Shown here one piece after another: positions 20,660-33,600 of a stretch of DNA of 64,000 nt. The notes under the pieces were generated by a model that did no database searches, was not told the DNA's origin, and was given only the letters and a program-made list of their open reading frames with translations. Source of the stretch: Rhizaria sp. SCN 62-66 (Eukaryota; Rhizaria, unplaced); contig MEDY01000237.1 of the NCBI GenBank assembly GCA_001724265.1, forward strand, positions 25,271 to 89,270. The letters are read 5' to 3'. The position numbers and the translations under genes were made by a program. Position 1 is the stretch's first letter. Each line of letters begins with the position of its first letter.

Positions 20660-22226
20660 TTAGAGAGCCTTCTTGGCAGTCTTGTTGATCTTGGAGCCAA
20701 GCTTACGACGGGTCGGCAAGCCGACAGACACCATCTCATCTTCGCTCGACTCAGCAGCCTTGTCAGCCTTCGCATCCTTCGCATCCTTCGCATCCTTCGC
20801 AGGAGCGACGGACACCGAGCCGCTAGCCTTGCTCGCGCCCGCAGACGGCGCGACTTCCGGCTTGGCGTTAGCGATGGCCTCGGTCGCGGGGCCGGTCACC
20901 TTAGCCTCCCCCTCCTCCTCGTCGTCATCGTCGTCCTCGCGGTCGGAGTTGCCCTCGTACTCGTCGGCGCCGGCGCTATGGGGGTCGACAGAGCGCAGCA
21001 TGCGAAGCAAGATGCGGAACAGCAGCGCGAACCACCAGATGTGGAGGATGAAGAGCACGATCAAGAGCACATTGCACGTGACACACGAGAAGTAGTAGCG
21101 CATGTACGCGGGAGTCCACTCGCCGAGCACGGAGACCATGCGTACCGCGAGGGGACGCGTGCCGTCGGGGAAAAGGTAATCTGTGGAGGTGAAAGCCGAG
21201 GCGAGTGAGCCCTGCGCAATGATGTAGACGGGGAACAGGTACAGACGGAAGTAAACCCACATAACCATGGTCATGGTATAAGCGAGCTCAACGATGAAGA
21301 GGCCGGGCTTGCCGTCCAAGCGTAAGTAGTTACTCATCTTGAGGGTATCAATGCCGATGTCGGAGACGTCGTGGGCGAAGAGCACAACGGTGCCAATCTT
21401 AAAGTTGTTGTCAGCATAGGCAAGGCCAACAAGACCAATCGTGGCCAAGTGGTGAATGTACATGACGAAGTAATCCTTGTGAGCGTGGGCGTCCGAGTTG
21501 AAACGGTGGGAAAAACATGTGAAAATCCAAATCGCCATTTGCGTCACGAAGAGCAGGCGCAGCGAAGTCTTGGGCGTGAAATCCTCCGGGTTCGGGTAGA
21601 AACAAAGCCAGGGCTTCGACAACCAGTCCTCGTCGTGCAACACGTAGATCTCAAACAGCGCCATGCTTGCGTGGATAACGAACTGCCAGGCAGTTCCGAC
21701 GAACTTAGTACGCGCGCCGGCCTTCTTCAAAGGGTGGTTAAAGGGCGCATCACGGAGCACGTAGCCGGAGACAAAGTCATGGACAACGGTGTTGCAGAAC
21801 CAGGTGGTGGCCTTGACGGCAAGGGCCGTCACGGCGAACATGGCGATGAACACGGTGAAGTCGGTCGTGTTTGTGGTGTAAATAGTGTAGGCGATAGCCA
21901 GAGTCTCCAACAAGAACGTGGTCGTCAAAATCGTATCACCTGTGGGGAGACAGAGAAAAGAGTGAAGTAAAGACGTTCGTTGAAGCGATACAATATTATA
22001 AGATGAGGGTGAGCGGAGTCGGGAGAGTTAGTCGAGGACAACATGAGAGCGGATGAGACAAGGCTGTGATGTGACTGCACGCGAGGCAGACATGAAGAGA
22101 AGCACAGAGGTGCACTGGAGCAGGCACTACAAGGCACATAAAGCCCGTTTGAGTGTGTGTAAACGTACCTGTTTTAGAAAGCGTGTTCAAAGGACGCGGT
22201 TTGGCCACTTGGCCGCGACGCATCAT
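20660..22226 (-). CDS. Ceramide synthase, TLC/Lag1 family, paralogue B
   Basis: Exons 22169-22226 and 20660-21939 are joined across a GTACGT...CACAG intron, giving 445 residues and a TAA stop. The TLC domain carries YIHHLATIGLVGLAYADN and AHDVSDIGIDTLKMSNYL, including the paired catalytic histidines and the HDxSD block. It is very close to paralogue C through the membrane region and diverges in the acidic tail (about 335-380), which holds four DAK-type repeats. The C-terminus ends in VGLPTRRKLGSKINKTAKK, a basic motif shared with paralogue C and ending in lysines, as in some ER-retained proteins. Exon 1 begins MMRRGQVAKPRP. The predicted role is sphingolipid N-acylation in the ER. Confidence 0.92.
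20768..20800 (-). repeat. 9-bp tandem repeat coding Lys-Asp-Ala
   Basis: Nearly four copies of CCTTCGCAT (+ strand) encode KDAKDAKDAK in the tail of ceramide synthase B. The unit is in frame and inside the acidic/basic low-complexity tail, so copy number could vary without a frameshift. Confidence 0.85.
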
Positions 22227-23909
22227 CTCTGACCGGAGGCTGTGTTGAGGAGGGGTGAGAGGCAGCGATAACGAAAAAGCGAACAAAGAAGGGCTCAGAA
22301 TGAGGCACAACAACAAATGCTACAAGTGACGCCAGATATTGAAATAAGAATTCTTCAGAAACAGTTGTGCTTAATCTCTGAATTGCGATTGTTTATAAGC
22401 CAAAGATCCACCGATGCAAAAGCGCGGGTGCTGCAACGAAGCAGAAACCGGTACAAGCGGGAATACAAATGGTCGCTCAAATCAAGGGCTGACGAAACCA
22501 TCGTAAAGATACAGCAAGCTACGTGATTCTTATCATGTTATAGCGAGAGCCTGCTCTAAACTGACGAAGATTGGCCTGTTTTCAAAGGCCTTTGAGCTAG
22601 TCGCCAATCCATGGACACCCTCTTCGACGACGGGCATCCGGCTGAGCAAGGCTAATAGAAAACCACTCGTGGTCAGATTGTAACAGCGTTTTTATCAACA
22701 CGTGAACAGTTAACAGTGCAAAACTTCTCCCTTTGAACTGTATCACTTACTATATTAAATGAATTTTGCTATATTATTTCAATCATTTGTGGTTATCCAA
22801 CTTAAACTGGCTTGCGAAGTGAAACTTCATGCCCCTCGCTGCTTTCATCATTCATTCGACGCACATAACAAATATATTTCATAGTAACCAAGTGTGATAC
22901 GTAAATATTGCATCTACACAAGAGACAACCTAATGAATTATATGTTTTTGAGTGCGGATTGCAAATTCAAGTCATTATAAACGACTGCATGTCGATGTAC
23001 CATAAGACATCAAGATCGTAACACAAGGCTCTATGCTGAAAAGAATGGATATAATGCGAATAATCACATGCGCTCGAGTGGTGGGATACATACAAATGTA
23101 TTGGAAAACAAGTGAGCACCAGTGACGGCTTTGAAAGTGCTCAAAAACATGAAAAAGATATAAAATAGCGTTTGTGCTATCTCAAGAATCAATCTCACAT
23201 TAATCAACGGCAACAACAAGCAAAGCAGGACACGTCGTCATTGTAAATGGCAGCTTAAATATATAGTAGTAGTCGTGTGCGGTGATATAAAATATACAGC
23301 ATTGTAACTGCAACATAATCTTCAAGCCACAGCACCAACAACAAAGATGCGCGCTGCCGTGGTATAGCAAAAACACGCGGCAACACGTTCGCTGTTTGTT
23401 GAGCTTGTGATAAATAAGATCTACCTGAATGACAAAATGTACATGTCAATAGACACTAGGCCATTGCGACCGTTGAAAATATAAAATGATGAGATGTGAA
23501 ATCGAGGTTGGAATGATGAATGAGGGTGGTGAAACCATGAGGGATATACAACACACAACAATGCAACGTGGCTTACTGCGAATAACCTAAAGCAGTCTGT
23601 AAGGAACAGATTCTGGGATAGATACTTCATAAGCAAGATATGACTGCGTAAATCGGGCAAAACTGTTCGGAATATCGCTCTGGCAAGGATGGATAAACGC
23701 TGATGATGACGATGTGATGTCGAAAAAGAAGGAGTAGAAATTGACAACAACACACCCAAAGAAAATGAACTTGAGAAGAAAACTAGAAAATATAAAACTT
23801 AAATATAGCTGTGTTGATGTTGGGTAGCCTCGTCAGCGTGTTTTTTGACCAAAAAAAAAAGGTAAATCAAATATACTGTTTCTGCGTCAGCCGAAGTGAG
23901 TCGGCAGCA
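22227..23909. other. 1.7-kb AT-rich spacer between ceramide synthases B and C
   Basis: Layout matches the previous spacer: a promoter side near 22230-22560, a strongly AT-rich centre (22680-23200), and an A-rich + strand from about 23220 to 23880 that would be the T-rich 3' UTR of gene C. No tRNA, repeat family or convincing coding region was seen. Confidence 0.5.
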
Positions 23910-25480
23910 TTAGACGGCCTTCTTGCTGGTCACACGGCCGCCGAGCTTGCGGCGCGTCGGCAGGCCAACACGCACATACTCGTCCCCATCATCAGCCGCC
24001 GCAGCGGCCGCAGCGGCAGCAGGGGCAGCAGTCGCCGTGTTGTCAGCGACTGCAATCACAGCGGCCTCCGCCTTGCCCTAGACCTGCGTCAGCGGGGGCG
24101 CGTCTATGACAGCGGCAGCAGCGGCGGCGGCAACGCGCTTGGGCCCCAGCGCGGGACTCGTGCCGCGGCTGCTGCCGACGGTGCTGGTCGAGTTGAGCGG
24201 CTCGTTGTCCTCGTGGTCCGAATCGCCCTCGTACTCGGCCGCGCCCGCGCTGTGCGGGTCCGTGCGCACCATGCGGATGAGGATGCGGAACAGCAGCGCA
24301 AACCACCAGATGTGCAGCACAAACAGCAGGATGAGCAGCAGGTTGCAGATGACGCCCGAGACGTAGAAGCGCGTGTACGCGGGCGTCCAGTCGCCGAGCG
24401 CGGCGACCATGCGCGCGGCCATGGCGTGCGTGCCGTCGGGGAAGGTGAAGTCCATCGTGCGCTGCAGCGAGGGCAGCGAGCCCTGGCCGATAATGAAGAA
24501 GGGGAAGACGTAGAGGCGGAAGTAAACCCACATAACCATGGTCATGGTGTAGGCGAGCTCGACTATGTACAGCCCAGGCTTGCCGTCGAGGTGCAAGTAG
24601 TTGCTCATCTTGAGCGTGTCGATGCCGATGTCCGAGATGTCGTGCACAAACAGCACGATCGCGCCGACCTTAAAGTTGTTGTCGGCGTACGCGAGACCGA
24701 CGAGGCCGATGGTGGCCAGGTGGTGGATGTACATGACGAAGTAATCCTTGTGCGCGTGCGCGTCCGAGTTGAAGCGGTGCGAGATGCAGGTGAAGATCCA
24801 GATCGCGATCTGCGTCACAAAGAGCAGGCGCAGCGACGTCTTGGGCACGAAGTCGACGGGGTTAGGGTAGAAGCACATCCAGGGCTTCGACAGCCAATCC
24901 TCGTCGTGGAGCACGTAGATCTCGAAGATGACCATGCTGGCGTGGATAACGAACTGCCAGGCTGTGCCGACGAACTTGGTCCGCGCGGCGCGCTTCTTCA
25001 GGGGGTGGTTAAACGGAGCGTCGCGGAGAACGTACCCAGAGAAGTAGTCGTGCATGACGGTGTTGCAGAACCAAGTGGTGGCCTTGACGGCGAGGGCCGT
25101 CACGCCGAACATGGCGAGGAAGTAGTAAAAGTCGAACTGGTTGGTGGTGAAGATGGTATAGGCGATGGCCATCGTCTCGAAGAAGAACGTCGTCGTCAGA
25201 ATCGCGTCGCCTGCAAAAAAGAAGGCAAATGGGGGAAAACGTGAGAGAGTGAGAACAAACGGCGAAGAAAGATGTGGGGGTATAGCAAGGCGAGAGAGTT
25301 TTAAACGGACGATACGAGTTTGAACACAGCTGTTGACGACGGGGCGAAAAGGCGGTTTACCGAGAGCAGAAATGCAGTGAACGCACGAGGAATGCACAGC
25401 GTAGTTAGAATGTGGGACGTACCAGTGCGCGACGGCTTGTAGACACCACGCTTGGGGCGGGGCGGGCCCTGGCGCATCAT
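23910..25480 (-). CDS. Ceramide synthase, TLC/Lag1 family, paralogue C, with an in-frame UAG
   Basis: Exons 25423-25480 and 23910-25210 are joined across a GTACGT...TGCAG intron. The frame gives 452 residues to TAA if the TAG at 24078-24080 is read as sense. The TLC domain has YIHHLATIGLVGLAYADN and VHDISDIGIDTLKMSNYL, with the catalytic His pair near 181. After the TAG the frame continues for 55 codons through an Ala-rich stretch into VGLPTRRKLGGRVTSKKAV, matching the tail of paralogue B. Conservation beyond the TAG argues strongly that it is translated. Read with a normal code the product would be 396 residues, with an intact TLC domain but no conserved tail. Exon 1 is MMRQGPPRPKRG. Confidence 0.9.
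24078..24080 (-). other. In-frame UAG codon in ceramide synthase C, probably sense
   Basis: The minus-strand context is ACG CAG GTC TAG GGC AAG. The frame is open on both sides and reaches the conserved VGLPTRRKLG motif and a TAA at 23910-23912. No GTACG donor lies nearby that could splice the TAG out; a GTCTAG...GCAG excision would be 34 nt and break the frame. Confidence 0.8.
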
Positions 25481-26184
25481 TGTATCAAGTGAGCTATTCG
25501 TTCGGGCAAAGAAGGCAAACGTTCGGAGGGATAATTGTGGATGTCACTCGTTAGAAATGAGGCATTCTTGTATGTTTCAGATTAGGTATATGAAGCTTGT
25601 ACGTAAAAACATAGACGAAATCCTCTAAGGAGTCGCGGTTAGATGCGCGGCGCCCCCGAAAGTTGCAACCTCGAATCGCGCCCACAGTTAAAGCCTCGCT
25701 TTGGCTACGAACATGATCCTGCTCTGAAAGCTATAAGCTGACACACTCTATAAAATAAAATGTGTAACCCCGCTCTTCGCGTATGCGTACAATGTGTTAT
25801 GGTTCAGAACTGTCGTTTGTGCGAGTCAGCATATCGCTCGTTCGAACGGCTGAGCAACCACCCGCGCGAGGGGCCGCGTCACTATCACCGAGCCAGTTCG
25901 GGAAGGACTGGGGAAGCGGGTTCGGCAGAGCTAACAACTTGAAAACAAGTCAAGTGCATGGTTACTGTTGCAAATTCATTGTCACTCGCATTTTCCTTGT
26001 CACGAGATAACATATCGACAAAACAAACACTCTGTTGGAGCTTATTCTGTGTGCGATATATGCCTGTAAATCGTTCGATGTGACCAGAGCGCACGTGTAA
26101 CAACTTGCTGTATATCCAAATAAATAGTGTTTATTGATAAATATGGATCAAATGAACGTGTTTTGCTTCTATGCGCAAGCTATC
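25481..26184. other. Intergenic region, ceramide synthase C promoter and RlmJ-type gene 3' flank
   Basis: This 704-bp spacer holds moderately GC-rich islands (25625-25710 and 25850-25940) within AT-rich sequence. I tested 25625-25710 for a tRNA fold because of its GC content and found no consistent A and B boxes. Small open frames here lack recognisable domains. Confidence 0.45.
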
Positions 26185-29100
26185 TTACATCCACTCGAGC
26201 GCGAAGTCGGCGACCTTGCCGCTCTTGCTCTCGTCCACCGGCGCCCCAGTCAGCATCGTCTCGCGCTGCGCCTGGCCCGCCGCGAGCGCGTCCTCGCTCA
26301 GCGCCGACGCCAGCCACGGCACGAGCTCCTTGAGCTGCGGCTTGACTTCCTCCGCGCTGGGTGGGTTGACGATAAACATGCCGGAGCCGATGGTGAAGCC
26401 AGAGCTATTGGTGTAGACCTCCGCCACAACCGCGGTGTCCTTGGCTGCGGCAGCAGTCGCACGGCCTCCGCCGCGGCTGGGATCGGCAGCAGAGTCAAGC
26501 TCGAAGCCGCGCAGCGCGCGCACGGCAGTGGGACCCAGTAGCTTCGCCGCCGCACTCTCATCCAGCTCATCATCATTGACAGCACCAGCAGCACTGTGGG
26601 TGACACGGTTGTTCCTGTCGTTACTGTTGCTGTTCCTGTCGTTGTTCTGAGAGAAGCGGCTGTGCTGTCCGCTGTTGGCACCGCGGTCGAAGGCCCGCTT
26701 GGACGCCGCCAGCGCGCCGACCTGCTCGCCGCGCGCGCGCGCCGCGTCGCCGAGCCCGTTGAGGTTGTCGGCGGAGCGTAGCAGACGCTGGACCTCCTCG
26801 CTCGTGGCGACGCGCCGCGCGAGGTCCAGGAACAGGTCGCGGTGGCGGTGCCGCGGTAGCGCGTCAAAGGCGCGGATGAGCGTGCTCTCGTACACGCGCT
26901 CGTTGGCTGGCGTGCGGCGGTCGGACGACGCGGCCTGCGCGGCCTTGATCAGAGCGCGGGTTTCGTCGGCGGGTAGGAAAGACTTGATCTCCTCCTCGAA
27001 CTCGTCTTCGTTCTTATCAACCTCACTTTTCGCGTTCTTAGAAGACGTTGCGCTGTGATTACCGTCAGCCGCAGCATTAGAAAGCGCGGCCGCGTTGTCG
27101 CCAGAGTACCACTCGCGTGCCCGCTGCGCCTCGGCCCTGCGCTGCGCGGCGACGCCAGAGCGCTCGTCGTCGAGCGCCTGCTGCGCGCGCCGCTCGTGGT
27201 CCGAGGCGCGGACGGCCTGCGCGCGCGCGAGCTCTGACTTGAGCAGCGCGCCGGGCCGCAGAATGGGATACCACACGGCGACGCACGCAGAGGGCCACTG
27301 CGTGAGCGTCGAGCGCAGGGAGGCGAGGACCGAGGCGAATTCGTGCGCGCCCTCGTACGCGGGGTCAATCAGCACCAGCCCAGGCGGCGCGGCCGGGACG
27401 GTCTCCCACTCGCTCGCGGCCGCAGAACTAGAGTTGGCGGCAGTCTTCGTGTTCGCGAAGTTCTTGGTGTTGCTAGTGGGAGACTTGCGGGCCTTGCGCA
27501 CGGTCAGTCCGCGGGGGTTGTCCTCCTGCATTTCGCGGTACACGCGGGCCAGCCGCTGCAGCAGGTGCAGACCGTTCTTGCGCGCCACCGCAGTGCCGGA
27601 AGTCAAGCCGCCTACAACATAAAAGAAAGATAAAGTCGAGTACACGTGAGATAACTAAGTAAAATAATTATAACAATGCGTGAAAAATTCGTTATTATGT
27701 TGCAATTTTAAGAAATAGTTGAACATATTTCGAAACATGTTGACAAATGTGCAGTTTCGTGTGATTTTTGCTACGTCACGTACCGGGCATATGGGGGCCG
27801 AGCAGGAAGCGCTGCAGGGCCTCGCGGCGCGCCGCGCGCACGGGGGCCGCGTCTGTCACGCCGCCAGGGGCGCTACGGGCGCCGTCGGCGTCGGCAGCCA
27901 GGGAGGCGAGCGCGCCGCTGTCTGTGCGCAGGCCGCGACCGGTGCTTGTGCTGCGAGTGTTACCGCCGTTGAACCAAGAGGACGCGATAGGGGCGGAAAG
28001 AGGATCGCGGGGCAACTCGTTCATATCACTGTTGCTCGCGATCGCGTTCTCGTTCACCGCGGTGACTGAGCTGACGCCGGCGCCCGCGATGCTCACGGTC
28101 ACCTCGCCGTCGTTCTCGCCCTCACTGCCGCCGTCATTGCCGTTGCTGGCATCGCGCTGGTGGTGGAACTGCGTGTCGCTGCCCGCGCGCCCCGGTGCGA
28201 ACCGCTGCGCGTGGTCAGTGAAGGTGTCCGCCAGACTGGGGTTAGCGTAATGCTCCAGCAGGCGCGCGAACTCGGTCGTGTGCAGCTCCGACAGCAGCAC
28301 GCGGTCGCGCCCCGGCCGCGCCAGCGTCGTAAAGAGGAACGGCGACGACGGCACGCGCTGCAGCGGCGCCGTCACCGGCAGCGCCAGCGGCGCGAGAGAC
28401 CGCGCGCGCGGGGGCAGCTCGGCAACGTGCTGCGCGAAGTCGGCGCGCAGCGACGCCAGCACGGCCGCGCGCGGGCGCTGCGGCAGAGTGAAGGGTGACG
28501 GCAGCGCATCGTCAGTGGGCTCCCCGGGCGCGCGCGTCGCAGCAGAAAAACCCGCGCGCAGGCGGGCGACGGCCGTGGCCGCGGGGTCGCCCTTGACGGC
28601 GGGCACCTGCGCGCCGGCCTCGGTCGCGGCGGCCGAGGCGGCGGCGGCCAGCGCGCGCGCAGCCGCAGCCAAACCCATCGCGCCGCCAGAGCCAGCGCCA
28701 GTGTCAGTGCCAGCGCCAGTGCCAGTGTTGCGAGAGGGGATGTTTGCAAGGCGGAGCGCGGCCGCGATGGACGCGTCGGCCGCGGTGAGCGGGTACGTGC
28801 CCTGCGCCAGCAGCTCGATCTTCTCGCCCACAGTCACGCGTAGTGCGGACCGGCCCAGCGGCGGCAGCAGCGCCGCGGGCGCGCGCGCCGCCACGGCCTC
28901 GGCGTCTTTGGCCGCGACGGCCGCGGCAGCGGCGGCGGCCTTGCGCGCCGCGGGGGGGCCCGAGCGCGCAGCAGCCTGCGCGGCGGCCTGAGCGGCGGTG
29001 GCGGCGGCGGCGGCCGCGGAGGCCGAGTGACGCGTGTCGTTGAGCGGGGCCGTCTCCAGCACCAACGCGCCCCCGCGCGCAGCGGCCGCGCTCGCGCTGA

Positions 29101-30633
29101 AGGCGGCGCTGCTGTCAGCGTTGGCCGCCGTGGCCGCAGTGGGATAGGGCGCGGGAGCGTAGGTCAGGGCCTCGTCCGCGAGGGTGTACCGCGCAGACGA
29201 CACATACCGCAGGTCCGGGAACGCAGAAGGCTCATACGCGTCCTGGCCCTGCTGCTGGAGCTGCAAGGGGGAGAGGCCGGCGCTAGCGGCGGCGGACGCG
29301 GCGGCCGTGGCGGCGGTGTCGGCCAGCGTCGTGTGGCCCGTGATCTGCGCCTCCGCGTCGAGGCGCCCGTCAGCAGCGAACGGCAGCGTGGCCGCCAACC
29401 GCGCGCGCTCGGCCGCGACCAGGCGGGCCGCGGCGGCGCTGGCGCGGGCGCTCTCGCTCTCCGCGGCCGCGCTCGCCGCATCGCCACTGTCGTAGCCGTC
29501 GCTGTTTGCGTGACTGCTGTGGGCGCCAAGAGGGGAGAGCGAGGTGCGCAGGCGCGAGTGCGACTGGTACATGGGGAACTTGCGCTCCGCCGTGGCGCGG
29601 TTACTCAGCGCGGCCTCGGAGGCGGCGGCCCAGGGGTCCGCGGCCGCGGCAGACGCGCCGAACGCGAGCACGTTCCTTGGCGAACTCGCACTCGCAGGCG
29701 AAGGCGATGGCGATGGCTTGGCAGGAGCACTGTCGCGGTCAAAGTTGCGGCCTAAACTGCTGTTTGCGTTCGAGCTCGAGCCGTATGGGGATGACTGTGA
29801 GCGCGATGCGTTCTTGTACTCATGATCACGAGTGTTCTTGTGGCTGCCGGCGTTGCCGAACTTCTTGGTGGCGGAGCCCGTCTGCGAGGGCGAGTGCGCG
29901 TGCGTGTGCGGCCGCTGCAACTGCTGGCGCTGCTGGGTCTTCTGCTTCTGCGCCAGCTGCTGCCAAACGTTACCCACGGTCGCCTGCCCCTGCTCACGGT
30001 CACTGTCACGCTCACGGCCGCTGTCGCGGTCACCGTCGCGGTCGCGGCCGGAGTTGTTGCGAGCGTTGTAGCTCATCTCACGCGAAGCCTCTGCATTCAC
30101 TGCACTGGCCTCGCTGTTGGAGACAGGGTTACTGTGAGCGTGAGTGAAGCGGGGCATCAGCGCCATCGAGCGGGCCCTGCGCGTGAGGCTGAGGCTCGCC
30201 GACTGCGACAACAGCGCAAGCCGCGACGGGGACGCGCGCATGGCCAGCCACTGCCCGCCCAACGGCCCACGCGCACCGAGAGTCGCGGCGGCGGCGGTTG
30301 TGGGGAAGGCAGAACGGGCGGTGACGGCGGCGGCGGCGGCGGGAGGGAAGATGCGCGCCGCGGCCGCCGAGGCGGACTCACGGCCACCGTGGCCCTGGCC
30401 CTGGCCCTGACCGTGGTTGTGGCCGTAGGTGTAGGGGCGGGACGCGGCCGAGGCGTAGCCGCGCTTGACGAGGGTGAAGTACGGCGACAGCTTCGTGCCG
30501 ACCGCGGGCCTCTCAGCCGCAGCAGCATGAGCTGCAGCGGGGGCCGAAGCAGAAGCAGAAGCGGCAGAAGCAGAGATAGAGCTAGAGCCGGAGCTCGCGC
30601 TGTTGCCAGAGCTGCCACTGCCACTGCTATTGC

Positions 30634-30673
<40 letters not shown>

Positions 30674-33600
30674 AGCAGAGGGCGGCTTGCGCCAGGAGTT
30701 GTCGATGCGCTCGTGGGACCGCAGAGAGGACTCGTTGCGGGCGCGCTGCTCACGGTCACCGGAGCCGAAGCGCGGCTCACGGTCACCGAACCGCTGCTCA
30801 CGGTCACTCGAGCGGGGGCGCTGTTCGCGGTCGCCGCGCATGTTGCCGCGGTTGGTGTGGGACGGAATCGAGTCGGCCTCGGCGTTGTGCGACGAAGGCC
30901 AGCTCGCCGCTGCAGGAGAACGGCGCTGATGCTGCGGCTGCTCACGGTCACGAGGACCACGCGGCTCACGGTCGCCAAAGCTGCGTTGCTCACGGTCACC
31001 GCCACGGTCACCGCCACGGGGACTGAACGAGCGCTGCTCACGGTCACCCGAGCCGCGCTGCTGCTCACGGTCACTAGGACGGTCACGGGGACCACGCTGC
31101 TCACGGTCAACAAAGCCGCGCGTACCTTCACGCGTGCTCTCACGCGTACCGTCGCGCGTACCGTCGCGCGCACCGTCGCGCGCATCGTCGCGCGCACTAC
31201 GCTGCGGCTCTGAGCGGCCCTTGGGGCTCATGCCGCCCCAGCGGCCGTGCTCGAACGGCAGCCCCGCCTTGGCGGCCGCGGCCGCGTCTCCTGCGCGCGC
31301 CTGCCCGCCCCGGTACTCCCGCTTCCCGAACGCGGCGGAACCATCACTACTGCCGCTGTTGTTGCTGTTGTTGCTGTCAGTGGAGGGCGCTGAGGTGCCG
31401 AAGGGCGAGCGGAAGCGGTCCTCGCGCTCGGCGTCGCGCAGCGCCCCGCGTGCGCGGGCCTGTGTGCGCGCCGCGGCGGCCTGCAGCGGCGACAGACGGC
31501 GCGTGTCGACGCCAGCCAGCTCGACGTCGCCGTCTTCGTCATCGTTGGTATCGTGGGTATTGGGATCACGGCCGTAGCTGTTGTTGCCGCCAGCAGCGGC
31601 GGCGGCGGCAGCGGCGCGGCGCAGGGCGGTGTGGTAGCCCTTGTCCTTTGAGCTGATAAGCTCCTCGCCCAGCAGCGCGTCCAGCCGCGCCTGCCGCTGC
31701 CACGCGGGGCCGGAGCCCAAAGCGTCGTGGTCGAGATCGGCCAGCTCGAGCAGGCCCAGGTCGTCGTCGTCGCCGTCAGCAGTGTTGCCCTTGCCCTTGC
31801 CGCTCTTGCCAGCAGCACTGTGGTTGCTGACAGGGGCACCGAACTCCCAGTCGCGGCCCGCGCCAGGCCCGGCGCCGTCGCCGCCGAACGCCCCCGCGCC
31901 GCCCGCGCCCGCGCCCACCGCCGCCGCCGCGGCCGCGGCCGCAGGGGAGAGAGGGAGCAGCGCGTCGATGACAGCCTGCGCGCGCGCGGCGTCGGGGCTC
32001 AGGCCCGCGGCCGCCGCCACGGAGGCCGCTACGGCTGGGGTGAGGGCGCCTCGGTCCACGGCCCCGCCGCTGGTGAGGCCGGAGAGCGTGGAGACCGCGG
32101 GCGCGGGGGCGGGGAAAAAGGACGCGTGGCCTGCCGAGGCCGTAACCGTAACGGCGGAGGCCGAGGAAGGATACACGGGGACGGCGGCGGCCTCGCTCCG
32201 CAGCAGCAGCGCCGCCACAGCGCTCTCATCCTCCGCCCCCGCCCCCGCCCCGCTACTATGGGAACCCGTGGTGGAACTCGTGGTGGCGATGGCGGTGGCG
32301 CCGTAGAGCTCGTCCTCGAGGACGGCGACGGGCCCGCCTGCGGCCGCGGCGCCGCCCCGCGCCGCGGGCCCCGCCGCCCCCCACACTGCGCCCGCGGCGG
32401 CGGCGCGCAGCGAGTGCGGCACGGCGGCGACGTGGCCGAACTGCCCGCCGTCGTTCTCGCGGCGCGCGGCGCGGCGCTCAAGCCCGCGCAGCTTGTACGG
32501 GTGCGCCGTGCGCCGGTCCGCGTCCGACAGCGGGAGCGCGTCGGGATCCGGCAGCTCGGCCAGAGTCGACAGCGCGGGGGCGCGGTTGGCCGCCGAGAGC
32601 AGCGCCAGGTAGGGCGCCAGGGAGGGCGGCAACGGGAGGTGGCGGTGCATGTAAGCCGCGAGGGGCGCAGTGGACGGGGAGTGCGCGTAGAGTAGGGAGG
32701 CGGGGGGCGCGGGCAGGTGGGACGCAAAGTCTGCGCCTGCACTCTGTGTGTTGTTGGCGCGACGGCTACCCTTGCCCTTGTCGTCTGCCGGCAGAGAGCT
32801 GGAGGAGTCAGAGGGGTCCGTGTTAGACTTCGAGCTACTCGAGTCAGCGCTCTGCGCCTGTGCGGCGGAGGAGGAGCTTGACGGCGCAGGCGCGATGCCG
32901 TGGAGCGAGAGCATCGAGCGGTGCACGGCATCCACGTACGCCGGGTCCGGCGGCTGCGACAGCAACGGCGTCAGCGCCAGCGCGCGCGCCACCGCCGCCG
33001 CGCGGGCCTCGGCCGCAGTCAAGCCGGTCGAGGCGCTGGCGTGGGCGGTCGCATTGATGCTGCTGTTGCTGATGCTGTTAGAGAGATCGCTGCTGGCATG
33101 CCCGCCGCCGTCGCTACCGGCTGAGGACACAGCCTCTAGCAGCGCGGCGCGCGCGTGAAGGCGCGGGACGAGCGGCGCGCCGGCGGCGGGCACGGCCCAG
33201 CCCTCGCGGTGCGGCGCGGCGTCGTAGAGGTCCGACGCGGGGCTGTGCAGCGGCAGGTAGAGCGCGGTGTGCGAGGCCAGGGGGAACGGCAGCGGGCCGT
33301 GGGGGGACGGGAAGGGAGACGAGCCGTCGCACACGCGCCCCGCGCCCGCGCCGGAGCCAGCAGCAGCGCCAGAGCCAGAGTCAGCGGCGGCGGCGGCGGC
33401 AGAGGCGGAGCTTGGAGGGCTCGAGCGTGCAGTCGTGTTGGCGGCATTGGCGTTGACGATGGGGGGCACTGGGTTGAGGTACGACAGACGCGTGATGTGG
33501 GGGTTCTGCGCCGCGATGCGCGCGATATCGTACACGCGACCCACGCCCGCGCGGTACTCCTTGCGCTTGGCGGCAAAGTCTGACGTGAGGTCGTAAGCGC

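Noticed and set aside
24046-24080. A 34-nt intron (GTCTAG...GCAG) removing the TAG in ceramide synthase C
   Set aside because: It is too short, lacks the GTACG donor seen in every other intron, and would shift the frame away from the conserved tail.
25625-25710. Possible tRNA gene in a GC-rich patch
   Set aside because: No consistent acceptor stem or T-loop GTTCRANYC in the right spacing on either strand.
26185-27645. Treating the DPAY-containing frame as an independent gene
   Set aside because: It lacks a start. It joins in phase, through a GTACGT...TTGTAG intron, to the SYRH/HAGNH half of the same RlmJ domain.
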